Shown here: positions 22,306 through 32,500 of the stretch, piece by piece
How the letters are laid out: every line of letters begins with the position of its first letter
Position numbering within the stretch: position 1 is the first letter of the stretch
NCBI GenBank assembly: GCA_024362935.1
Contig: JANCRA010000003.1
Coordinates: 44,957,344 to 45,021,343, forward strand
DNA length: 64,000 bases
DNA from: Setophaga petechia
Lineage: Eukaryota > Chordata > Aves > Passeriformes > Parulidae
Direction of reading: 5' to 3'
The notes under the pieces: generated by a model
The model's input: only the letters and a program-made list of their open reading frames with translations
What the model was told of the DNA's origin: nothing
The model's database searches: none
Translations under genes and position numbers: made by a program

Positions 22306-25300
22306 CCTAGTATTTCTCTCTTCTCAGATGTGAACATGGGAAAAAAAGGACTTGATGTGCATCAAAATTCAAAGAATGCTATTACCCTGGTTTGAGTTTT
22401 GTGAAATTCCTGGCTATATATTGTAATTTTGGCATTATGTGATATTTGAGTAGATATAATAAGAGATGCACTAGGGTTTTTTTTGTGCCAACACAAAACT
22501 GCTGGTATCATTCGTTTTTCCAGGGACCTGGGCAGGTTTTGAAAGTTGGGAGGTGCTCTCTCAACAGAAATCAGTCTTCTGTTCTCCTTTTGCAGTAATT
22601 GTTTAATGGGTGCAGGTGTTTTTCAAAACTAACTTCTTCCTACCAGCAGAAATTCCCCTCCTTTTAAGCAGAGGAAGTTTATTCAGTCTCAGTTAATTAT
22701 CTTTTCACCTTCATTTCCTTCTTGCTTCTGACAAACATCTAAGAAAGAGTCTTCTAATATTATTTTTGGCGTTTCTGTCCTGTTTCCAAATTGTGGTATC
22801 ACTTCTATCTCTGGAAAAAGAACTTCAGCTGAAACCTCAGACCTCAGTAGCCACTGCACTTCTATCCTGTATGCAGAGCAAGCATTGTACACATTAACTC
22901 CTTTTGCTCCTGAATTTCTTAATAGGTTTGGGAGTAGAAAAGCTAAAGGATGGTGTAGGGGGCATGACTATTGGAGTTCTGGGCAGTTCTGGGTTTAGGA
23001 GGAGAATCTCAGGTCAGAAGTATTTGTGTTCGTGCCTTCTTGTTACAGCCAAGTACTGAAAGTGAAACTTCCCCATTGTGGCCTGTCCATTAACAACTGA
23101 TTTGCTCCTCCAGGAGAAATGGCAGTGCTTGGGAAGAGCTGTGACCTGAAGTTGTTGGAACAAGTGCTCAGTTTGATCAACCACTCTGAAGTCAAAAGGG
23201 CTTTGGCAGGTGCCAGCTTGGCTGATGTTTGTTTCAGCAGGGAGAGCTCGGGATGCCATGTCTAACCTGGGGTCATTTCTCTCTTTACTTTTCATGTGTG
23301 TAAGGTTGGCTGGAGCTGGTTGTGAAGGTAATGACACAGATGGCTTGCATTCTAGTTATATCCCTGAAAAGGGAAGCAGAAGAAAGGCCTGGTTGAGGCT
23401 GTTTTGCTCTATTTCTGAAGCAGTTCCCTGCAAATTAGGAAAAATGCTTTATGCTAACTGAAATATAAAATGAGTTCTAATACATTTCCTTTGAGTCCTA
23501 CAGGAGGCTTGAAATTTACTTGCAGAGGAAGAGGCTTTGATCCACATATTTTCATAAGTATTCATAAAGATACAGAATTAGAAGCTCCCCTTTATTCCCC
23601 TTTTCATGTGTGCTGGTTTTGAAACACATTTGAAGCTGTGGAATTGATTGAACTTCCAGTGAAGCTTCTTTCCAGAGATGGGCTAGACTAAAATGCAGGG
23701 TATCACAGGAAGGAAAAATATCCCACAGAGTGCTATTCCTCTCCATGCTCAGCTGGAGCAGTAGAGTATGGGGGAATATTGAGATTTACTGACTCTACAG
23801 CTGCTTTCTTAAACTACCTACATGAGTACTAGGGCTCTCATGAAAGCATTTCAGAGTCCTTGAAATAGCCTCTTCCTGCTCACTTACCTGTATGTGGAAA
23901 AAGGATTGACTCTTCACTGGTTTCTGCCCCAAAACTTCATCTAAGAGGTGATGAAATAAGACACTGTCCACTAATTGTATTTCTTTCATTTATGTCTTTA
24001 TGTTGTAAGTTTGCTATTTAAATTGAATATCAAAGCAGATGTTCTTGGTTTTCTGAGGTATCTCATTCTTCAGTTTTGGGTGGTTTTCCTATTCAGTTTA
24101 CAAAGCCAGTCAAAACCTTTGAAAAGAGATCCCCTAAAACACACAACACCTTTTCAGCTAGCTCTATTTCTAATCTCTGTAACTTGCTTAGAACAGAAGT
24201 TACTGGAAAGAATTCAAATCTCAGAATACAGAGTTTTAGGTCTACTGCCTAGAGTCAAGCATGTTTCAAATCTCAAGATTTGAAAATTTCCCAGAAAGGA
24301 AGGAGTGAGGAATGTCATAATGACAAAGGAAGTCTGACCACATCAATGTAGAATGTGAATGTTATCTGACTGTGCTGACTTGGTTCCTTAAAATAGAATG
24401 AATGGGGCATTGTGTCTCTTAATCTCTACTTCATAGATTCTGTTTACTCTGCTGTACATCTGGCATTTTATTCAGCCTAAAATATTATTTCTGGGATTAA
24501 TATCAGTTGTATTAAACTGATGCAAAAAATAGGCTGTACTTCAAGTCTATGTCAGTTTCTTAGAGCTTTGCCAGAAATTTCTGGTGTCATCCTCTGTAAA
24601 TGATTTGGCCTCTTAATGTATCAACTTCTTTCTCTTAGGTGAGAATATTACATTCTGAATCTCACAGTGTTGTTGAGATGAATGCAATACAAAGTAAATG
24701 CCACGATTCTGAGGACAATGCAAGCACTTTAAATAGAAGTCAGGGCTTTCCTGAGAATGATCACCCTTTTCCTATACTCTCTTTCTATGTAAGCAGTTAA
24801 AGGGAAAATGAGGCACTGATAAATGTCAGGTGAAGCTAATCTGCAGTACAGTCAATGGCACATCTCCTGACTTTGGCCTTCTTTACCCTTTCAGTATCTC
24901 TTTCCACTTGCAGAAGCACAGCAGTCCCTCTTGTTTACTTATTTGTTTTCATTTGTTTTGGTTTTTCCCAAACCAATAAAATATTTAAACACAATAAAAA
25001 TGTTTATTAGAGGCAAACAGAACAGTAACTATGTTTAAAAAGGAAATGTACAAAACCACTGCGAACAAATCTTACTCCCAGGTGTTTTCTTGATGCCAGC
25101 CATGAAAGCTGGAGAAGTATTCATTATAAACTATCAGTTCTGCCAAGATCAAGGGTAGATTCCTGGAGTGAGCAGCACAAAAGGCAAAATGAAAGGATCT
25201 CCTTTTCTGGTACAGATAGTTCTACATATACATATGTATATGCTGTGCATGTATGTTTGTGCATATGCATGTGTTGGTTTATACACAGTCTATAGAAATC

Positions 25301-25976
25301 AGTACTGCTATCATCTTCTTTTGAAAATATTCACAAAAGTGTGCTCTTTGAAATGTGAATATCAAAAGAATTCTTTTCTCCATTGTGAGGTTCCCAGAAT
25401 AAAACAACTGTAGGGAAAATTTGACCAACCCACTCACGTTAGTGCCTATTTGAACATGCAGCCTTTATTCTCCACTGAATATACCAAGCCTTTGGTTACT
25501 ATTCAGGTTCTACTTCTCAAACATGTGGTGTATGAATACATGAGGGGCTGGAAAATACAGCCCACACACCCTCACTCCATACTCATGTACATACACACCC
25601 TCTGCAAGAACTTCAGGGTGTCATCAACAAGGTGGACTTGGAAACAGCTCCTGGAGTCAGTGTTCAGGGCCACTAAATACTAAGTACTTGGTTATGAGGG
25701 TGCTCAATTTTGTACCTTTCAGTTCTGACCACATGGTCTGTAATCTCCATTCCAAGACTGAGCAAATCAGGAATTCACTACAGGATGCAAGGCAGTATTT
25801 TCTGCTTTCTTTAACATTCAGGCTCTTTGTCTTTGACTTTAACAACCAAAGTTTCTGCTTGAAGTCCTGGATAATTAGTCTGGGCAGCCTTCTTTTATCA
25901 GGCTACCTCATATTGACTGTCCTGAAAAAGAATAAACTACATCTAGAAAATGTGATACAATTCCTTGTATATGTGA
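22306..25976. other. Non-coding unique DNA
   Basis: No gene or clear repeat. Open frames up to 114 codons (25688-26032, running into the CR1) lack motifs. A short AT/GT alternation lies near 25225-25275. Confidence 0.7.
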
Positions 25977-26725
25977 AGGGACCTTCCATACAGTTCCAAC
26001 CCTGTGTCATGGGCAAAGACACCTTTCACTAGACCAGGTTTCTCAGAGTCCCATCCAACCTGGCCTTGAGCACTGCCAGGGATGGGACATCCACAACTTC
26101 TCTGGGCAAATTGTAACAATGCCTCCATACCTTCATGAAAAAGAATTTCTTTCTATTATGTGATCCAAACCTTTCCTCTTCCAGCTTAAAGCCATTCCCC
26201 CTTGTCCTATGACTACATGCCCCTCTCAGAAGTCCCTCTGTTCTGTATATTTTTTTTTTTTGTAGCTTCCCTTTAGGTGCTGGCAGCCTGCTGTAAGGTC
26301 ATCCTGGAGCCTTCCTCTTATCCAAGCTGAACAGGTCTCTCAGCCTGTCCCCATACAGAAGGTGCTCCAGCTTTTCATAGAAGATGATGTTTGAGAGCAC
26401 CAGTCCCAAGACAAAGCCCTGGGAGACATCACTTGTCACTGGCCTCCACCTAAACACAGAGCCATTGACCACAGCTCTCTGTCTGCACCCATCCAGCCAA
26501 TTCCTTACCCAATATATATATTCTACCTTCAAAATCCATGTCTCTCCAGTTTGGAGATAAGGATGTTGTGTGTGGCTGTGTCAAAGGCCTTTCAGAAGTC
26601 TAGGTAGGTGATGTCAGCCTGTCTTTCCTTGTCATCTGTTGTCATCACCCCATCACAGGCAGCTGCCAGACTGGTCAGGGAGGATTTGCCCTGAGTGAAG
26701 CTGTGTCAATGCACCTTTGTGTGAC
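25977..26725 (-). mobile_element. CR1 LINE fragment, long 3' part with RT remnant
   Basis: A minus-strand CR1 of about 750 bp. From left to right it shows the 3' UTR-like words (CCACTAGACCAGG-type text, CCAACCTGGCCTTGAGCACTG, GGGATGGGACATCCACAAC), then the 3' segment near 26290-26380, then reverse-transcriptase coding text. A T-run of about 12 (26250-26261) has expanded inside it. Being 5'-truncated it cannot move by itself. Confidence 0.93.
26391..26610 (-). pseudogene. CR1 reverse transcriptase remnant, decayed
   Basis: On the minus strand the frame opening at 26532 gives WVRNWLDG, then QRAVVNGS, then [15 protein letters not shown], a recognisable CR1/LINE reverse-transcriptase segment (consensus style: W..NWL.gR.Q.VvvnG, then VPQGSVLGPvLF). 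Just upstream, in text around 26550-26610, the AFDT-like segment is also seen. After 'VLSNI' the reading jumps directly into the CR1 3' segment ([12 protein letters not shown]...), so the catalytic Y-x-D-D block is missing through an internal deletion near 26390. The remnant is non-functional. Confidence 0.85.
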
Positions 26726-27949
26726 CCTGCTACAAATTGGGTTGGTTCTCAGTGAAAGAAGCAAACAAAGCAATGTCCCACTTCCATCTCAATCCAGCTG
26801 TTTTAATCAGGATCTCTTCAGTCATCTACTCTACTATGTAGTAATGGCACCACTGACAAGGCTGGGGCTGATAACTTAAGGGTGAGGGAGGAGGAATATA
26901 AGTACGGGGGTGGTTTTTTGGGGTTTGGTTTTTAGTTTTTTAGATGACTTTGTTGTTTTTTTCTGTCTTTTTTTAATGGTTGTCTTCTTTTTTTTTCTGG
27001 GACTTTTTTTGTCAGCTCTGAAATAAATGTGATACAGAACTACTTAGTTAGTGCTATGTAGGCGGTGTGATCTCCCTATTAGCATATTTTAGTACCAGAC
27101 TATCTCCAGATGCTTTTGGTGATGAGAATGGTGTGCAAAAAAATGGGAAGACTGATTTCTCTGTGTCTTGCTTAATGCTTTCACATGGGCCACAAAGTGG
27201 TTGCACAGCAGTGCCATTCTTATCTGAGCTAAAAAAAGACTTGGCTTCCCATTAAGTGTCACAGAGCATCATGCCCCTAAAGCTTTTGTACTTTTAAAAA
27301 GGCAGAAGCCATTCTGATTTTAAAATGAGGAAAATATTTGTGAGAACCTGACTAATTCTTCAGTGGGTATTGTTTAGCTTACACTGTTTGCCTTCTGATA
27401 TGTTGCAAATCTGCCTCAATTCCTTACTTTCTTGGCCCTTTCATGCTACCCAGAGTGATAATTCATAACCATTTGTTCCTATTCAGGGCTTGGTGGTTTC
27501 AGCTCAAGTCAAGACAGGACAGCTCTTTGACTCAATCAGGATCAGAGTAGGATCCTCAGTAACCTTTTGCTGGTGATGGTGAACATTTGACAGCTTGTGC
27601 AGAATCATGGGTTTCTCGGAGGATTCTTTTGCATTACAGCTTTCAGGGGAGAAATCAGCATATGAAAACATGGAAGGATAAACAGCAAGTGAGAGCAGAG
27701 TGAAAGAGTTTATCCTCCCACTGTCCATAGGCTATAAATTCTGTAGCTGAGACATCATGTCAAGCTGCTGCAAATTTTTGAATTGCTATGAAGAAATTTC
27801 TTCACAAATATGTTAATGTTTCTAAAAAAATCCCTGGACAATAACATCTGTATTTCTAAGTATGGTAAAAGTATGATCAATTGGTTAAACTCAGATCTGA
27901 GATAAGGAAAATTATCCTGAGCGAAGAGTTGACAAAAGGTTTTTTTTAA
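26726..27949. other. Non-coding DNA with T-rich tract
   Basis: No gene recognised. A G/T- then T-rich low-complexity stretch spans about 26905-27012. The rest is unique AT-rich DNA. Confidence 0.7.
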
Positions 27950-28069
27950 AAAGGAGAAGTATGGCCTTCCAGCACCTTAAGGAAACCCAGAGGAAATATG
28001 GAGAGGGACTTTCTACAAGGGCATGTAGTGACAGGACAAGGGGTGAATGTCTTCAAACTGAAAGAAAGT
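27950..28069 (+). mobile_element. CR1 LINE, left half (split by LTR)
   Basis: Plus-strand CR1 text: GGCCTTCCAGCACCTTAAGG, TATGGAGAGGGAC, AAGGGCATGTAGTGACAGGA, GGTGAATGTCTTCAAACTGAAAG. It stops abruptly at 28069, where the LTR starts. The text resumes without loss at 29331, so this and 29331-29563 are one CR1 copy of about 350 bp. Confidence 0.92.
28065..28069 (+). repeat. Target site duplication, left copy (AAAGT)
   Basis: AAAGT directly before the LTR's first TG at 28070. The same five bases follow the LTR's last CA at 29331-29335. Confidence 0.9.
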
Positions 28070-28369
28070 TGTCGTGGGTTTACAGGAAGTAGGTTTTCTG
28101 GGAATGGAGTGGCCAGAGGCCAATAGGTGTTCAGATTTTAAATTGACACCAGGCTTGCCCACTGAGGGTGGATGCGCCTCTGAGAACACAGGGGTTAGAA
28201 GCAGCACTCCCTTGGGCTCGTTCCCTTTTGATTTCCGGCCAGCAAAGAGGCAAGGCCTCCCCTGCCCGGCTTTGAGCTAGGCGGGGGAGGGGAAAACCTG
28301 TGGCCCGGCAGAGGTAGGCCCTGACCCCTCAGGATGGAAGGGTGGTCGGGACACCAGGAGGCGTTGGGC

Positions 28370-28460
28370 AGCCCCCCCCAGGAGAGAGATGAGAGAGAGA
28401 CCCTGAGAAGATTTGGGCACCCCCCCCCCCCCAGCTAGAAGAGGGAGAGAGAGAGAGAGC
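28370..28460 (+). repeat. C-run and GA-rich simple repeats in the LTR
   Basis: GAGAGA dinucleotide runs lie on either side of a C14 homopolymer (near 28420-28433), with a second C-run near 28372-28379. Such runs are prone to slippage, and sequencing errors could also alter their length. Confidence 0.8.
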
Positions 28461-29157
28461 TGGTACGGGCCTGTGGCCTTGAAGTGATATCGGCTGTGAA
28501 GAAGGAGGGGGAAGGGGGAGTGCAGCAGGGAAGGAGCCTGGCCGCGTGCAGAAGTTTGTTAACCCCTTTCTGGACAATGAAGACCTCACAGAGCATTTGG
28601 ACCTTTCCTGGAGGGGAGATGGAGTGGATGATAAAGTGGAAATGGGCAAGAGAATGATAGTCGGAGCAGTGAGTGAGGCTGGGAGAGTGAAGAAGAGGCC
28701 GGAAGGAGATGATGGAGTAGCTGGTTGCTGGACTCTTTTTGGTACAGCCACGGACAGAACCATGCTTCCTCGCGACACAGAGGCTGCATGCAGGGGGGAG
28801 GCGATGGCTCAGAATGAGAGGGTTCAGTTTTGGAGACCCCCGGCCCCAGGGGGTAGACAAGTATGGGAGGGACAAGAGGTCCCGAGATGAGAGAAAACTG
28901 TGCCTTTTTTTTTGGAACTGGTCAAAGCACCCTTAAAAGGATAACCCTTGAAGTAACTCTGTTCCATGTCCAGCAGTGAGAGCGCTGGGCATGCAAGGAA
29001 GAGGTCACCATGGCCCCAAGAAGGACTCCTCTCCTCTTGATGGACTGGAATTGAGTATTTACTGGGTGATGGATGGAGACTTGAAATTTGGAAGATGTAT
29101 TGGAAATGTGGTGGGGGGAGGAGGAAATGTTTTTTTGTGGGGTTTTCATTTTCCAGG

Positions 29158-29174
29158 TGTGTGTGTGTGTGTGG
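29158..29174 (+). repeat. (GT)n dinucleotide run
   Basis: About eight GT units inside the LTR, upstream of the poly(A) signal. Confidence 0.85.
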
Positions 29175-29200
29175 TTTTTTTTTCTCTTTGTAGTTTAGTT

Positions 29201-29206
29201 AATAAA
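29201..29206 (+). terminator. LTR poly(A) signal AATAAA
   Basis: Canonical AATAAA with a T-rich stretch directly downstream, about 125 bp from the 3' edge of the LTR. This is the position expected at the R/U5 boundary. Confidence 0.7.
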
Positions 29207-29330
29207 CTTTTTTTTTTTCCCCTAAGGTAGAGGCCTGCTTTGCTTATTTTCCTGGTCTCATCTCACAGCAAACACCAGGGAAGTATATTTTCATAGGGCA
29301 TTGGCATTGTGCCAGTGTCAAACCATGACA

Positions 29331-29563
29331 AAAGTAGATTTAGATTAGGTGTTAGGAATAAATTCTTTGCTGTGAGGGTGGTGAGACACTGGAAGAGATT
29401 GCCCAGAGCAATTGTGGATTGCCCATACCTGGAGATCTTCAAGGCCAGGCTGGATGGGGCTCTGAGCATCCTGGTCTAGTGAAAAGTGTCCCTGCCCATG
29501 ACAGGGGGGTGGAACTATAGAGTCTTTAAGAACCCTTCCAAGCTAAACCATTCTATGATTCTG
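29331..29563 (+). mobile_element. CR1 LINE, right half to its 3' end
   Basis: Starts with the right copy of AAAGT, then reads on as the missing part of the CR1 at 27950-28069: GATTTAGATTAGGTGTTAGG, GAGGGTGGTGAGACACTGG, TTCAAGGCCAGGCTGGATGG, and the terminal CCATTCTATGATTCTG. It is the true 3' end of the element. Confidence 0.93.
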
Positions 29564-32500
29564 TGTGTTAATTTTCATCCTGAGCAAGCATATTTGTTAA
29601 AAAACCTGAAGACCTTAAATACACTGCCTAGTTTTTTTTCAGGATACTGCTGGCCATATTTGTGTTCTAGAACACAAGTAGTCCCCTCATGAGCCTGGAT
29701 TTTCTTTGCAAAGGGAATTTGGTGCACAGGGAAGGAGGAAGCTCTGGCTGGTCTCTGGGAATAAATAGGTCTGGACATCTGGGGAGGCTGGGCCTGAGCA
29801 CTGACACAGGATTGTGCCCCTTGGTCTCATCAAGAGGAACTGCTGTTGATCTGGTCCCAGGGACTGCTGTGGATGCCAACTTAGAGCTGGAAATTTGATA
29901 TCACATTACTGTTTATTTGTGTAGAGTGGATAGGAGAGCTGTCAGTGTTTTTAGGATAGTGGAAATTATGGTCCAGTATTGGTTGCAGCAAATGCAGTAG
30001 AAATTTAGAGAAGGGGGAGAGGCAAGTAACTGAGCTTTCACAGCTCAAGGAGATGCTGCTCATTGCATGTGTGTGTGCTCCTGACTGTAATTCCGAGGTA
30101 AGAGGTAATCCATATTAGAATATCTTGATTCAAACTAGCAACTTGGTTAAAATAATCTACTTTTCTTTACAGCAGCAGTGAATCAGAAGTGTACTGTGAT
30201 CCATTAATGCAAGTCAGCCTGTAAGTGGGGAAGCTGCTGAGCTGTGCTAACTGTAGTTTGCAGTTGTCTCTCCATACCATAATTTGCCACTTCTTTGGGC
30301 ACTTACTTTTTCCATCATGTGTCCTCCCATCAGATTTTGGGAATAATCACTCCCTGCAAAGAAACATTTAAGAAACATTTTAAGAAAGGAGTCTCTAGGC
30401 TTGATATCAGGCAGTTGTGCCATGTTCATCAACACTGGACATCTCAGTATAGAAAGGCTGGCCTGTAGTGTAGTAGAGTAAGAGCACAAGTCCAACATGA
30501 TTATTGCAGTTAAAGTGTGATGATAGCATCTGTGAAAATGTACCCAGCCCATCAAGGAGCACGTAGAATTGAAGTGAACAGTTGCACTGGCAATAGAGAC
30601 TGGTGATCAAAAATCATCTAGCAGCCTAAGTATAGACAAAGCTGAGGATTTGAAAAGCATCCCAAGTGCATGTGGGAGTATTGGTTTTCTCTTTCTGCTC
30701 TCCTGTCACCTTCCCCATTATTGGCTGCCGAGGAAGTAAAATTTTTCCTCTGGGTTTGTTGTGACAACATCTCTGAGAGTTTACAAAATGATTTTTTGGT
30801 GTGAATCTTGTCACCTTGCTTGACAATTTTCTTGCCTCTTTTTAGTGTTCTGTGGGGTAATGTAAACTATATTTGAGTGGTTCTCACTTTTGAGAACATG
30901 TGCCTAAAGGGGTATGTAAAGGAAGGAGATTAAAAAAAAATAATAAAATTAAATGAAAGGTACAGCAGCCTAACCAGGAGCTGCGGGAAGGAGGGGCAAG
31001 GCTGCATTACTATCCTAAATTCTTTGGCTATAAATGTTGCCTGGGAGCTGCTGAACAAATGCATCATCAACAGCAACATGTGATAGAAAACTGATTTTTT
31101 TCCTTCAAATTTTTGTAATCATTCCATGAAATTTTACTGCACTACATTGGCAGAATGATCTGCATTACAGGAAACTGTGGGACAATACAAGTTCTGTCAG
31201 TAATAGCACTTATTAGGAATGGGGGCAGTGCCATGCATTTGACTTGTTCATGTTTAATTTATGGCTTGACTCTCCCTGCATCACAGTTCTTCTTCATAGA
31301 GAGAATTTTTTCCCATTTCTTGTTGTGCCAGAGCCAAGAGCATTGTTTGAGGTTGCTCTGTTATGGAGGCAAACTACACAGAGTAAAGGAGATGGGTGTT
31401 CAAGCCCATGTGCTACTCCATGCTGTCCTAGGGGCAAGTTACTTTGAAGGGTGTTTTTCCTCCATATTGAAAAAATGGGGCTGAGGAGGGATTTCTATCT
31501 CCTTATTTCAGCCAAGAGAAAAGAGGAAGGTGTTTGAGAGGTGGAGGTTTTAGAAAGGAGTTCCTTTATGAAGAGGCTTTGATGGCTCTGCAAGAAGGAA
31601 CTAGCGAATACAGATTATAAATCTATTCAAGCAAAAGAGAATTGTGAGCATCAATTAAAAAAAAAAAAAACATTGGGAATTTTGGGATTTTTTTTAATTC
31701 TCAGGATATTGGTTAACAAAATTTGAAAATGCATTTCTGTGATGATGGTTTAAGTAAAATTATGAAAATCTACATTCTGAAATTCACTAACACAGATAAT
31801 CCCATTATATTCTGACTAGCCCAAGAGCAGGCTGACTTGTACAGAAATACAGAACTCAACATGAATGAAGTAGATGAAAGGCATTGGATAAAAAAACCCC
31901 CTTGAATCAAATGAGAATTCATGCCCATACAAATATATGGATAATCTGCAATGCATCTAAAGTCAACACTATCTGTGAAGCTCTGTTTATTAGTGTATCT
32001 TTGATGAAATTTAAAGAAATACCTAAAATTTCATTTATTCTGACCTTAAGAATGCTGTATTTGGCTACACCAACAATTCTGCAGTAAGAGCTGAGGCCAA
32101 AGCCTTTTACACACAGGTGGTGGGCATGGATAACTTTTTTCTAAATGTGTAATTACAGACTGCTTCCCAAGGCCTGGCACTCTGAACATCCTTCTTACAT
32201 CTATTTAAAAGCAACATAGGTGTTAAGATGTTACAATTAAATGGTTAGTAATTCTTCTGCACTTTTTTCCAAGTTTTTATTCACATATGTAGTGTATTAA
32301 AAAGGTCTCAGCCGTTGTTTTGTTTCTATTTGAAGATTCTTTGCACTTTTTTGTTAATTTTCTTCACTTCTAAAGCCATTTAGCCATTCTCTGAGAGAAG
32401 GGGAGGGAGGATCTCTGGAGGAACATAACCCATTCTGAGCCCTGGCCTTGCCTGTGAAAATCCCAGCAAAACTCAGTTCTGGGGGAGCTGGCAGCAGGTT

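Larger units (their letters stand above)
28070..29330 (+). mobile_element. Solo LTR of an endogenous retrovirus (1,261 bp)
   Basis: The element begins TGTCGTGG and ends CCATGACA, the TG...CA inverted ends of a retroviral LTR. It is flanked by a perfect 5-bp direct repeat AAAGT and interrupts a CR1 copy. Near the right end a poly(A) signal AATAAA (29201-29206) is followed by a T-rich stretch, which fixes plus orientation with a short U5 of about 100 bp. No gag, pol or env reading frame is present and no internal region is seen, so it is a solo LTR left by LTR-LTR recombination, or a non-autonomous element. A 5-bp duplication is usual for ERVL-type elements, but the family is not assigned. It is much richer in GC and CpG than its surroundings. 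Open frames in it (up to 149 codons on the minus strand) are by-products of that composition. Confidence 0.9.

Noticed and set aside
26299..26532. 77-codon minus-strand frame as a functional gene
   Set aside because: It is a CR1 reverse-transcriptase scrap fused to CR1 3' sequence through a deletion, without the catalytic block.
28329..28890. Open frames of 149, 146 and 114 codons on both strands
   Set aside because: All lie inside the GC-rich LTR U3, overlap each other on opposite strands and are low-complexity (Pro/Ser or Gly/Arg-rich). GC-rich text lacks stop codons by composition.
28070..29330. Interpretation as a DNA transposon with terminal inverted repeats
   Set aside because: Ends are TG...CA with only short inverted similarity, the duplication is 5 bp, and an AATAAA signal sits near the right end. 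This fits an LTR better, and no transposase is present.
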